Below are positions 16,168 through 24,081 of a stretch of DNA of 64,000 bases, one piece after another; positions within the stretch are counted from its first letter, which is position 1, and every line of letters begins with the position of its first letter. This DNA is from Paenibacillus ginsengarvi. Lineage in GTDB: Bacteria > Bacillota > Bacilli > Paenibacillales > NBRC-103111. The stretch is taken from positions 248,001 through 312,000 of the forward strand of contig NZ_RBAH01000005.1 of the NCBI RefSeq assembly GCF_003626695.1, in the 5' to 3' direction. The notes under the pieces were generated by a model. It searched no databases. It was not told the DNA's origin and saw only the letters and a program-made list of their open reading frames with translations. The position numbers were made by a program, and so were the translations under genes.

Positions 16168-16210
16168 AAAAAGACGACTGCTCATCAAACCGAGCAAAAG
16201 TCGTCTTTTT
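16168..16210. terminator. Bidirectional intrinsic terminator
   Basis: AAAAAGACGACT pairs with AGTCGTCTTTTT, with an inner GCTC/GAGC stem. Both strands end in T runs, serving mtnK and the convergent gene at 16229. Confidence 0.9.
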
Positions 16211-16228
16211 GTTTCGTTCAAGCCGAAT

Positions 16229-16537
16229 CTATTTCTCTCTCTCCGATCGCTTCTTACTCGCGGTTTCCACGGACGCTTGCGATGTCTTGTCCTCTGGAGA
16301 GAGTGCTTTAACGCGCTCCAGTCCCACCGACATTAAATCTTGGCCGGTCGCCATAACACCGCTCTTCAAGGCATCGGTGAGCGTTCCGAGTTTAAGATTG
16401 GTCGTTTTATTTTCGCCGCTCGTCACATTCATTAGCTGGTGGCTGATGTTGGTAGCGCCGCTTTTCAAAGCAGCTTCGGCAAGATGCACGATTTCATTCT
16501 TTAATCCTTTGAAGACCCCTTTAATCATATCTGACAT
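16229..16537 (-). CDS. Small helical protein, phasin-like pattern
   Basis: A 102-residue protein of unknown function, predicted almost wholly helical, with a basic C-terminal tail. The second half contains L-T-D-A-L-K-S-G-V-M-A-T-G-Q-D-L-M. The protein at 18172-18450 has a similar arrangement (ISAVKRGVQHAGEQMINSG), so the two appear to be distant paralogues. The ATG at 16537 is chosen because AAAGGAGG lies eight bases before it; a GTG at 16546 overlaps that site. It is the last gene of the minus-strand TPR cluster. Phasin-like is only a description of the helix pattern, not a family assignment. Confidence 0.6.
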   Translation of the reverse strand: MSDMIKGVFKGLKNEIVHLAEAALKSGATNISHQLMNVTSGENKTTNLKLGTLTDALKSGVMATGQDLMSVGLERVKALSPEDKTSQASVETASKKRSEREK

Positions 16538-16587
16538 ATCTTTCACCTCCTTTCCGATCCCGGATTACATCGGTGTAAGGGATGATT

Positions 16588-16628
16588 GAGACTGTCGAAG
16601 GGCTCCAAGCGATTCAATCGACAGTCTC
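16588..16628 (-). terminator. Hairpin after TPR gene B, weak terminator
   Basis: GAGACTGTCGA and TCGACAGTCTC form a perfect 11-bp stem. The T run is poor on both strands, so it may act in RNA stability or partial termination between the TPR genes and the small gene at 16229. Confidence 0.45.
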
Positions 16629-16637
16629 GATTTGTGT

Positions 16638-17351
16638 CTAGTGCCGTTTCCTCTTCTTCTCCTTCTTGCGGCGTTTGCGTTCACGGCGTTCTTCTTTCTT
16701 CTTATTCTCTTCCACCCAGTCAAGAAATACAGTTCCTGCGGCGCTAGCGGTTCTTTTTAACAACATCGAAGTGATACTTTCGTTTGACTCAATGTGTTCG
16801 ACCGCAGGCTTGCCTTTCAACAACTGCAGCTTTTGCCCGAGAAGCCGTTTGAATTCCGGATCTTGCGTCTGCTGCTCCAGCTTTGTCCAGCATCTTGCCG
16901 CATCCTCGTTTCGACCGATTCTGCGATACGCCTCACCGAGCTCGTAGGATAGTCTCGTGTAGTCAATGCTCCCTAGCTTAACCTCTTGATTGAGGACGAA
17001 GTTATAATCTTCGATGACCGTCTGCGTCCGTTGAAAGTGCTTTTCCGGCAGCCTGTATGCGGACCTGCCGCGTAAATAGCGGATCCTGCTGTCGTTCGGT
17101 GCGGCCGCTACCGCTTTATCGAGAAGCTTCAAGCCGTTTTTAGCCCATTTCAACCTTTCAAGCGGTTTTGTTTTATCCCGGGCGATTAAGAGCATGATGC
17201 TGCCGTGGTAAGCTTCTGCAAGAGGATGGTCCGGATATTCCTGCCGTAGCCGTTCTAGCAGCTGATACGCTTCATGAACGGCAGCTGCATTGCCTTTCGT
17301 TCCCTCTTTATACAGCGATTTGATCCTTTCGAGTCTCTTATCGAGTGTCAA
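16638..17351 (-). CDS. TPR protein, paralogue B, with basic C-terminal tail
   Basis: A 237-residue relative of the TPR genes at 13749 and 17348. It shares EAYHGSIMLLIARDKTKPLE, KNGLKLLDKA, IRYLRGRSAYRLPE and VIEDYNFVL with them. Further TPR-like helices (YELGEAYRRIGRNEDAARCW) follow. The last 25 residues are almost all Lys, Arg, Glu and His, a tail the other copies have only in part. The TTG start overlaps the stop of the upstream gene (TTGA junction) with AGGAG five bases away, so translation is coupled. The function is unknown; it probably acts with its neighbours. Confidence 0.75.
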   Translation of the reverse strand: MTLDKRLERIKSLYKEGTKGNAAAVHEAYQLLERLRQEYPDHPLAEAYHGSIMLLIARDKTKPLERLKWAKNGLKLLDKAVAAAPNDSRIRYLRGRSAYRLPEKHFQRTQTVIEDYNFVLNQEVKLGSIDYTRLSYELGEAYRRIGRNEDAARCWTKLEQQTQDPEFKRLLGQKLQLLKGKPAVEHIESNESITSMLLKRTASAAGTVFLDWVEENKKKEERRERKRRKKEKKRKRH

Positions 17352-17899
17352 TGGGTCTCCTCCCCCTCTTTCCTATCCTTTTTTTTCCGCACTAGCGGTG
17401 CGAAATGCTGCAGGACTGCCTTTGCTTCGTCGGGTTTTCCTGCATTTTGGTAAGCTGAGCTTAAGTTTCGCAGTATGTCGGGCACTTGATTTGGCGTAAG
17501 GTAGCCGGGATTCTCTTTATTGCGGTTCAGTAGAAAGGTGAAGTCCTCGATCGCCGTTTCCGAGCATTGGAAAAAGGACTCCGGCAGCCTCAGGCAAATG
17601 TTCCCGCGCAGCAGCCGAATTTCTTTATGGTTGGAGTCTAGCGTAATGGCCTCGTTCAATACGTCCAATCCTTCTTGCGCCCTATCCGCTTTTTCCATGA
17701 TTTTAACGGCATCCCGCCCTAATAGAACGAGTGTACTGCCGTAGTAGGCTTCGATCAGCGCATTATTGGGCTCGGCCTCACGAAGCTTTACGAGCAATTC
17801 GTTTGCTTGGATCACCGCTTTTTTGTCTCCGTCCACTCCTTTATTATGGAGTGTTTTGGCTTCCTCAAACTGTTTCCAATGGGCGCTGTCAACTGCCAT
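17348..17899 (-). CDS. TPR protein, paralogue C
   Basis: A 183-residue close paralogue of the gene at 13749-14270 (see KGVDGDKKAV, EAYYGSTLVLLGRDA, IRLLRGNICLRLPES, SAYQNAGKPDEAKAVLQ). The ATG at 17899 follows GGGAGGTGATAGGA; an in-frame start at 18025 is unlikely. The upstream leader contains a sigma-K-like -10 at 18035-18043 and a 38-codon reading frame with a strong ribosome binding site that ends inside this gene's start. It overlaps TPR gene B downstream. It is likely a scaffold or assembly protein made in sporulation (inference). Confidence 0.75.
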   Translation of the reverse strand: MAVDSAHWKQFEEAKTLHNKGVDGDKKAVIQANELLVKLREAEPNNALIEAYYGSTLVLLGRDAVKIMEKADRAQEGLDVLNEAITLDSNHKEIRLLRGNICLRLPESFFQCSETAIEDFTFLLNRNKENPGYLTPNQVPDILRNLSSAYQNAGKPDEAKAVLQHFAPLVRKKKDRKEGEETH

Positions 17900-18034
17900 T
17901 CCTATCACCTCCCAATGATAACTCCGGCGAAATGACGTGAATCTGCAGCCGTCTGTCGGATATTGAGAATCTCGCTTCCTCCAACCTGCAAAGGGACGCG
18001 GACAATCCCCTCCTTGTAATTCCAATCTACTTGA

Positions 18035-18063
18035 TACGATATGTACGTTCCCCCTATAGCGGT
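18035..18063 (-). promoter_or_regulatory. Sigma-K-like promoter for TPR genes C and B
   Basis: The minus strand carries CATATCGTA (18043-18035), a full -10 match, with AC 18 bases upstream (18063-18062). The predicted leader to the ATG at 17899 is about 130 bases. Confidence 0.4.
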
Positions 18064-18171
18064 TGGATAAAATACTCAGTTTATGGAAAATGTATGTTTG
18101 TCCGCGAGGGGGGAACTAATTTACCAATTCCTTCGTTGCATAAGCTCCGAAGGAAGCTTTTTTCGCTAGCG

Positions 18172-18450
18172 TCATTTTTTTTTCGGTTTTTCTTTCATTT
18201 GCTGGACGTGATCCGCTCCCGAATTAATCATTTGTTCACCTGCATGTTGGACGCCTCTTTTAACGGCCGAAATAAATTTTCCTACGGAAATATCGGTAGG
18301 CTGATCCGATTTGGATAAATCCTCTATTATATTTTTGCCGGTCACATCTGCGCCGTCTTTAACGGCCTTTGCATAGCTGTCGGCGAAACGGAAAAACTCC
18401 CGCTTGATTTCGCGCAAAATCCTCGAGAACTGTTTACTGTCCCCTTGCAT
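18172..18450 (-). CDS. Small helical protein, distant paralogue of 16229
   Basis: A 92-residue helical protein of unknown function ending in a Lys-rich tail (EKPKKK). The C-terminal half (ISAVKRGVQHAGEQMINSG) parallels the A-L-K-S-G-V-M-A-T-G-x-D-L-M segment of the protein at 16229-16537. The ATG at 18450 follows GGGGGGAAGCCA. The upstream neighbour on the same strand is a one-membrane-segment protein 48 bases away, so they may form one transcript. Confidence 0.6.
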   Translation of the reverse strand: MQGDSKQFSRILREIKREFFRFADSYAKAVKDGADVTGKNIIEDLSKSDQPTDISVGKFISAVKRGVQHAGEQMINSGADHVQQMKEKPKKK

Positions 18451-18498
18451 TGGCTTCCCCCCCTTATGATGCCTTCACGTTTCCTATTTCGTCCATCT

Positions 18499-18744
18499 TC
18501 ATGAAGCCGAACCATTCCCGCCATCTTGCTCAGCCGGAGCGGCGATGAGCTCCGACTCGGGGTTGTCGTCCAGCATGGGGGAGGAAATGACCTCCATTGG
18601 GTGCAATTTTTCGTCCATATATAATTTTATCACCGCAATGATTACGCCCACTACAAGAACAAAGGTAATAACACCGCTTAATGTCAGTCCGAGAATAAAT
18701 AGCGCTTTGTCCGCAAATCCCATGTTCCTCTTCTTGATACCCAC
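18499..18744 (-). CDS. Small single-pass membrane protein
   Basis: An 81-residue protein with one clear membrane segment at about residues 14-40 (LFILGLTLSGVITFVLVVGV), a short basic N terminus, and an acidic, low-complexity C terminus. The GTG at 18744 is preferred because GAGAGG lies 11 bases upstream; the GTG at 18756 overlaps that site. No family is recognised. It could anchor the neighbouring helical or TPR proteins to a membrane (inference). Confidence 0.6.
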   Translation of the reverse strand: MGIKKRNMGFADKALFILGLTLSGVITFVLVVGVIIAVIKLYMDEKLHPMEVISSPMLDDNPESELIAAPAEQDGGNGSAS

Positions 18745-18815
18745 TATCGTTCCCACCTCTCTGCCCTAATTTGGCTTACCTGCATCCAGACTGTTACAAT
18801 CAACTATTTTGAGTT

Positions 18816-18824
18816 CAGTATATG
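18816..18824 (-). promoter_or_regulatory. Possible sigma-K-like -10 element
   Basis: The minus strand reads CATATACTG, about 70 bases before the membrane-protein start. The -35 position has AA instead of AC, so this is weaker than the other sites. Confidence 0.2.
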
Positions 18825-19016
18825 TGCATCTATCTGCGATTTTCATAGGTACCCGCACATTGTTCGGAAGATTTCCGCTTCAGTCCATTTCACAGACGCA
18901 GAGCGTCTCATAAACATATGAAGGACAGAAACTGATAGAGTGGTCGCACTACTGCTCCTCATGGATTGTCCAAGATCGGAGAGTTGTCGCCCAAATTGAA
19001 ACTGGGAGGGTTACCA

Positions 19017-19376
19017 TTGGATCAACGTCAAAGTCGACTTGAGTCTGATCTCAGCCAAACCGATCAGGCTTATCTTTCTTCAGTGAAGGTAGACAGCAAA
19101 AAAAATAGACCGGCAGAAATATCGAAGAAAGCTGCCGAGAATGACCCCGAGTGGAGGCAGTTCGTCCGAAATGAACTTGAGAGCATGAAGAATCCGGGAA
19201 AAACGGAGCGTGACCGTACGTCAAAGGAGGCTGAAGCGGGGACGGGGGGGCTTCCGTCGTTGGATCAAGCCGCCTCTCTCCTTATCGAGAAGGTGCCTTT
19301 TGAAAAGTTGCTGAAATCAACGATGAAGTATTTCATGAAGAAATCGAAGAAAAGGAAAAAGCGCCGCAAAAAATAA
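19017..19376 (+). CDS. Small charged protein with a basic C-terminal tail
   Basis: A 119-residue hydrophilic protein of unknown function ending in about 15 Lys/Arg residues (KKSKKRKKRRKK). The TTG at 19017 is chosen because CTGGGAGGG lies six bases upstream; a TTG at 18966 has no such site. Its basic tail resembles that of TPR protein B and the glycosyltransferase at 5240. A terminator follows directly. It may belong to the same structural group as the neighbouring small genes. Confidence 0.6.
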   Translation: MDQRQSRLESDLSQTDQAYLSSVKVDSKKNRPAEISKKAAENDPEWRQFVRNELESMKNPGKTERDRTSKEAEAGTGGLPSLDQAASLLIEKVPFEKLLKSTMKYFMKKSKKRKKRRKK

Positions 19377-19387
19377 AAATGCATCTG

Positions 19388-19432
19388 GAGCCGATGGGAT
19401 CGCCCGCGAGATTTCATCGGTTTCTTTTTTTC
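19388..19432 (+). terminator. Intrinsic terminator
   Basis: GAGCCGATG pairs with CATCGGTTT across an 18-base loop, followed by a run of seven T. Confidence 0.75.
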
Positions 19433-19493
19433 TAGGTCAAACGCCAATTTATTTGCCGTAGGGTTAACGGTCCAAGATCACCTTTCTCGGGCG

Positions 19494-19502
19494 CATATAA
19501 TG
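19494..19502 (+). promoter_or_regulatory. Possible -10 element for the GT4/DNRLRE gene
   Basis: CATATAATG fits the sigma-K -10 pattern and also contains TATAAT of sigma-A. Neither an AC nor a TTGACA-like -35 is found at the proper distance. Confidence 0.25.
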
Positions 19503-19565
19503 CATAAATGTCGGAAAAGTCGCGAGTGTGAGTCGCATTTTCCAGCCGATTAAGGTGGTGAATTT

Positions 19566-22220
19566 ATGATTGTCGCTTTTTGCGTGCCTCTTCTTCCGGG
19601 ACATTTCGACGGATTTGCGAAGGGACGCTACATCGGCAATTTGATCGAAGCGCTCGGCCATAACGGTTCCGAGCACTCTTTTGTTCGTTATGAGCCGAAT
19701 GCGGAAGGCGATAGTGAAGAGCTGTGCAAAGAGAGGCTCGGCCGTTTTTTGGCGGAACAGTCGGTTGACCTGTTTCTGGCGGTCGAGCCGTATCCGGGCC
19801 GGGAATACGGCTGGAGGAAGGAATGGTTCGGCAAAACGAAGGTGGCCGTTCTTCTTCTGGGACGAATCGTACCGCGTATGCGGGATAGCGGTCCGCAGGG
19901 CGAAGGAAGCCATGAAATGATTCGGCGCAACATCGAATTTATTCGCGGCTGCGACCTCGTCTTGACCGTCTCCGAATCTCTCAGGAGGGAAGCGATCCGG
20001 TCGGCCGGCATTCCGGCGTCGCAAATCGAGGTTGTCGCAGGCGGAATCGACGCACGGTTCGGTTCACCCGAGCGGACGGACCGCTGCGCTTCCGGCGTTG
20101 GGACGGGGGAACGGTACCTATTTTGCGCGGGGGCAGAACTGGGGGGGCGTCAAGGAGAAGCTCTGATTGCCGCCATCGGCATGTTGAACCCGGAGCTGGA
20201 CGTTCCGTGTCGTTTGGTGATCGAGGGCGAGCCCGCCGACTCGGAACGGGAGAAGCTGCTGGCGCTGTCGGAAACGGCGGGGATAAGGGATCGAATCCGC
20301 TGGACCGGTCCGATTGGTACCGAGGAGCTGGCCAGTCTGTACGGAGGCGCGGAGCTGTTCCTGTTTCTCGCAGCGGAGGGAGCTCTCGGACTTCCGATTT
20401 TGGAAGCGATGGCGTGCGGCACGCCTGTAATGGCTCAAGATCGCGCCGAGTGGAACGAGGTGGGCGAGGATGCGGTATACCGGACCGACCTGTATGATCC
20501 TGAGCGGCTTCATATCGGTTTGCGGCAGCTGCTGAGCGGAGAGTCGCCGAAAAAAGAGCTTGTCGCCAAAGGGAAGCTGCTGGCACGGAAGTATGAATGG
20601 AGGACATGCGCAGAGAAGGTGCTGCGCGCATTTGGCGAGGTATGCCGGAAACGGGTCGCCATTATTGCAGACCTGCCTTCCCCCCGCGCCCGTTCGGCCC
20701 GCATTCCGCTTCTGCTGCCCATGATGACCGAACATTACGATTGCGACATTTACGCGGGTGACGGATGGGAGGCTTCTTTTCAAGCTGCGCCGAACAAGCG
20801 GGTCCGCTTGCTCCGCCATGAGGAGTTTCCGGACAGGGCCGACGATTACAAGGAGATTATATACTTAGTCCGTTTGGAAAACGGCGAGACGATCGTATCG
20901 GACTATATGGTGCAATATCCGGGAATTGTGCTGGTGGAGGATGATGGGGCGAGCTTGTTCCAAGGCGAATGTGACATCGGTCATCTGCTGCGGGCGGATC
21001 AGTGCACCCTCGTCGTCCACCGGGCAGAGACGGCGCGTCTGCTTACTGAGCAAGGATGCCGGAGCGTCATCCGGTACCGCAAGCCATTCAAGCTCCCTGT
21101 GATGGTATCGGCTGTTATGGACCGTGATTTTACTTTTGCCTGCTACGGAACGATCGAGCCTGGCGATGGACTGGAGTCGGCGATGGAATGCATCCGGAGC
21201 TTCGTCGACGGCGGCTATGACAATGTCAGGCTGTGGGTGGGTGGCGACATCGATCCGGGTTACCGCGAGCAGCTTCAGGCGTATGCGGGGGCACTCGGCT
21301 TGACGGACCGGATCGAGCTTCTCGGTCCGCTGGAGGAGAACGAGTACGGAATAAGGATGAGCCGGTCCGATGTTTGCTTATATTTGCGCGAACCGAGATC
21401 GGAAGAGCCGACTGACGAGCTGCTCGAGATGATGTCCTATGGCAAGCCGACCGTCGTGCTCGGAACGGGAGCTCATCTGGATCTACCCGACGATACCGTG
21501 CGCAAAACCGATTCCGGCACCGGTGACCGGGAGCCGCTGTTCGAATCGATGTTTTATTTATACAAGGATGCGGAGCTGCGCAAAAAAATGCGCAAGCAGG
21601 CAAGAGCTTATGTGTCTGTGAATCATTCGGCAACCCGGTATGCAAGTCGCATCCTCTCCCTCATCGACGGTCGCGAAGATCGGTGCGATGTGGATGAGAA
21701 TGCCGCATTCGAGACGGATGCGCCGCAGCCCGCACCCGATTTCGCCGGTGAAGCCGCTCCACCTGTCACAGATGCGGACCCATTGCCGGAAGTGGCCATA
21801 GCCGAAGCCGAGGACAATATTTCAGCCGCGGGTACCCTTACGCTCGAGCCAAACCGCATTCACCGCGTGCGCAAGGGCAAATCGCTCCGCTGTTACTTTT
21901 CGTTCGATCTGGCTGCGCTGCCGCCCGGAGCCACCATCCGATCGGCGGTCATGTTTATTCCGGCGAGGGGAACGACATTACGCGTTCATCGGATTAGTAG
22001 GGACTGGAACGAACAGGCCGTCTCCAGGCGCAAACCGCGCATCCGCCCTAAACCTTTATACAGGAAGGTTCGCAAGCTCTCCAAGAGGACAGCTGTTTTC
22101 AGATGGGATTGCACGGAGCTCGCCTGCAAATGGCTGACAGGGGCCGTGAGCAACTATGGCGTTTATGCTCCTGCCATATCTGCCGTACAGAAGCCGTGGC
22201 TGTCTGTCGAGTACGGGTAA
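19566..22220 (+). CDS. Two-domain GT4 glycosyltransferase fused to a DNRLRE domain
   Basis: An 884-residue protein in three parts. Residues 1-360 are a GT-B glycosyltransferase with PILEAMACGTPV in the donor site. Residues about 365-690 are a second, more divergent GT-B domain (GTIEPGDGLESA, IELLGPLEENEY, EMMSYGKPTVV). After an acidic, Ala/Pro-rich linker, residues about 750-884 match the DNRLRE domain (YFSFDLAALPPGATIRSAV, WDCTELACKWL), which normally occurs in secreted or wall-bound proteins. There is no signal peptide. The start follows AAGGTGGTG. It is followed after 14 bases by galU, so it leads the UDP-sugar operon. The DNRLRE part may bind the growing polymer or target protein (inference). 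Confidence 0.8.
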   Translation: MIVAFCVPLLPGHFDGFAKGRYIGNLIEALGHNGSEHSFVRYEPNAEGDSEELCKERLGRFLAEQSVDLFLAVEPYPGREYGWRKEWFGKTKVAVLLLGRIVPRMRDSGPQGEGSHEMIRRNIEFIRGCDLVLTVSESLRREAIRSAGIPASQIEVVAGGIDARFGSPERTDRCASGVGTGERYLFCAGAELGGRQGEALIAAIGMLNPELDVPCRLVIEGEPADSEREKLLALSETAGIRDRIRWTGPIGTEELASLYGGAELFLFLAAEGALGLPILEAMACGTPVMAQDRAEWNEVGEDAVYRTDLYDPERLHIGLRQLLSGESPKKELVAKGKLLARKYEWRTCAEKVLRAFGEVCRKRVAIIADLPSPRARSARIPLLLPMMTEHYDCDIYAGDGWEASFQAAPNKRVRLLRHEEFPDRADDYKEIIYLVRLENGETIVSDYMVQYPGIVLVEDDGASLFQGECDIGHLLRADQCTLVVHRAETARLLTEQGCRSVIRYRKPFKLPVMVSAVMDRDFTFACYGTIEPGDGLESAMECIRSFVDGGYDNVRLWVGGDIDPGYREQLQAYAGALGLTDRIELLGPLEENEYGIRMSRSDVCLYLREPRSEEPTDELLEMMSYGKPTVVLGTGAHLDLPDDTVRKTDSGTGDREPLFESMFYLYKDAELRKKMRKQARAYVSVNHSATRYASRILSLIDGREDRCDVDENAAFETDAPQPAPDFAGEAAPPVTDADPLPEVAIAEAEDNISAAGTLTLEPNRIHRVRKGKSLRCYFSFDLAALPPGATIRSAVMFIPARGTTLRVHRISRDWNEQAVSRRKPRIRPKPLYRKVRKLSKRTAVFRWDCTELACKWLTGAVSNYGVYAPAISAVQKPWLSVEYG

Positions 22221-22234
22221 GAAGGGGAAATGAC

Positions 22235-23107
22235 ATGAAAAGGGTGAAAAAAGCGATTATTCCGGCGGCAGGCCTCGGGACGAGATTTTTGCCCGCTACG
22301 AAGGCGATGCCGAAGGAAATGCTACCGATCGTAGATAAACCGACCATTCAATATATCGTAGAGGAAGCCGTTGCCTCGGGCATTGAAGACATCATTATCG
22401 TTACGGGGAGAAACAAGCGTTCCATCGAGGACCATTTCGACCTCAATCACGAACTGGAGTCGAGCCTTAGGGAGCAGCGGAAAGACGGCTTGCTGAAAAT
22501 GGTGGAGGATATCGCCCATTTGGCCGACATCCATTACGTCAGACAGAAGCAGGCGCTCGGCTTAGGTCATGCCGTCTGGTGCGCCCGCAAATTCATCGGG
22601 CAGGAGCCGTTCGCCGTCCTGCTCGGCGATATGATCGTCGACAGCCGAGTTCCGTGTCTGAAACAGCTGCTGGCCGTTTACGAGGAGAAGCAGGCGCCGG
22701 TCGTCGCCGTCGATTCGGTGGAATGGTCGGAGGTGGGCAAATACGGGGTCATCGACGGCGACCCGCTGAGCGAGCGGCTTTTCCGGGTCAAGCGTTTCGT
22801 GGAAAAACCGGTGGCCGATCCGCCTTCCAATATGGCGATCATCGGAAGGTATGTGCTCGACCCGTTCATGTTTCCTATTTTGGAAAGTTTGCCTGCGGGT
22901 ATCGGGGGTGAGATTCAACTGACCGACGCGCTGCAGCACTGGACGCAGCGCCACCCGATCTATGCTCATCTTATTCAAGGGAAGCTTTACGATATCGGCG
23001 ATAAAATGGGCTTTTTGAAAGCGACGGTCGAGCTTGCTTGCAAGGACGATACGCTGCGGGTACCGTTCCGTTCGTTTTTGCGCGAAATGGCCGCGGAAGG
23101 AGAGTAG
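22235..23107 (+). CDS. galU: UTP-glucose-1-phosphate uridylyltransferase
   Basis: A 290-residue enzyme forming UDP-glucose from UTP and glucose-1-phosphate. Family motifs are AAGLGTRFLPATKAMPKEML at residues 10-29, VDKPTIQYIVEEA, the FVEKP sugar-binding motif and GEIQLTDAL. The length matches bacterial GalU. The ATG at 22235 follows AAGAAGGGGAAA. The next two genes convert UDP-glucose to UDP-glucuronate (ugd) and UDP-xylose (UDP-glucuronate decarboxylase), so the operon encodes a complete route. Confidence 0.93.
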   Translation: MKRVKKAIIPAAGLGTRFLPATKAMPKEMLPIVDKPTIQYIVEEAVASGIEDIIIVTGRNKRSIEDHFDLNHELESSLREQRKDGLLKMVEDIAHLADIHYVRQKQALGLGHAVWCARKFIGQEPFAVLLGDMIVDSRVPCLKQLLAVYEEKQAPVVAVDSVEWSEVGKYGVIDGDPLSERLFRVKRFVEKPVADPPSNMAIIGRYVLDPFMFPILESLPAGIGGEIQLTDALQHWTQRHPIYAHLIQGKLYDIGDKMGFLKATVELACKDDTLRVPFRSFLREMAAEGE

Positions 23108-23112
23108 AGGCA

Positions 23113-24081
23113 ATGAGCAAGACGCTAGTGACGGGAGCCGCAGGCTTTCTCGGCTCGCATATGGTTCGGCGGCTGCTTGCGGAAGGACGGCAAGTCGTCG
23201 GCATCGATAACTTAAGCACGGGCAAAGCTGACAATTTACGCTCGGTTGGACTTGGTGGCTCGTTCGTCTTTATCGGCTGCGACGTCACTGATCCGGGTAT
23301 CATTACTTTGCCCGAGCTGGAAGGCGTGACGAACATTTACCATCTTGCGTCTCCTGCGTCTCCGAAGTTTTACCAGGCTTTTCCGTTTGATACGATCGAG
23401 GTCAATACGACCGGCACGAAGCATATGCTGGAGCTGGCCAGGCGAAGCGGAGCGGAGCTCGTCTATTCGAGCACGAGCGAAGCGTACGGGGATCCGCTCG
23501 TCCACCCCCAAGACGAGAAGTATCGGGGGAATGTAAACACGTGGGGGCCTCGCGCTTGTTACGACGAAGCGAAGCGGCTCGGTGAAGTGTACTGCTATGA
23601 ATATTTTCACCGGTACCATGTTCCGGTAAAAGTAGCGCGCATTTTCAACACCTATTCCGCCGGGCTGCGCAACGATGACGGGAGAGTCATTTCCAACTTC
23701 GTCACGCAGGCGATCGCCGGCGATGACTTAACGGTATATGGAGACGGCAGCCAAACCCGTTCGTTCTGCTATGTCGACGACACGATCAGCGGCCTTCGCC
23801 TGCTGATGGATAAGGAAGCGGCCAACGGACAAATCGTCAACATCGGCAATCCGGTCGAGCATACGATTTTGCATGTTGCGGAAACGGTTATCAGATTGTC
23901 CGGGACGAGTAGCGCTATCCGGTACATGCCGCTTCCGGAGGACGATCCGAAGGTGCGCCGCCCCGTCATCGCAAAAGCGGAGGCGCTGCTCGGCTGGCGG
24001 CCGGAAATATCGCTGGAGGAAGGGCTCCGCCGAACGATATCCGCTTACAGAGAACGGATGCAGGGAGGAATGCGTTCATGA
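23113..24081 (+). CDS. uxs: UDP-glucuronate decarboxylase (UDP-xylose synthase)
   Basis: A 322-residue short-chain dehydrogenase with TGAAGFLGSH, HLASPASPKFY, SSTSEAYGDP, GPRACYDEAKR (catalytic Tyr and Lys) and ARIFNTYSAGLRNDDGRV. This set is specific to UDP-glucuronate decarboxylases, which oxidise, decarboxylate and reduce UDP-glucuronate to UDP-xylose using bound NAD. The start lies five bases after galU and the end overlaps ugd by four bases. UDP-xylose is an uncommon sugar donor in Gram-positive bacteria, which makes this operon informative about the glycan. Confidence 0.88.
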   Translation: MSKTLVTGAAGFLGSHMVRRLLAEGRQVVGIDNLSTGKADNLRSVGLGGSFVFIGCDVTDPGIITLPELEGVTNIYHLASPASPKFYQAFPFDTIEVNTTGTKHMLELARRSGAELVYSSTSEAYGDPLVHPQDEKYRGNVNTWGPRACYDEAKRLGEVYCYEYFHRYHVPVKVARIFNTYSAGLRNDDGRVISNFVTQAIAGDDLTVYGDGSQTRSFCYVDDTISGLRLLMDKEAANGQIVNIGNPVEHTILHVAETVIRLSGTSSAIRYMPLPEDDPKVRRPVIAKAEALLGWRPEISLEEGLRRTISAYRERMQGGMRS

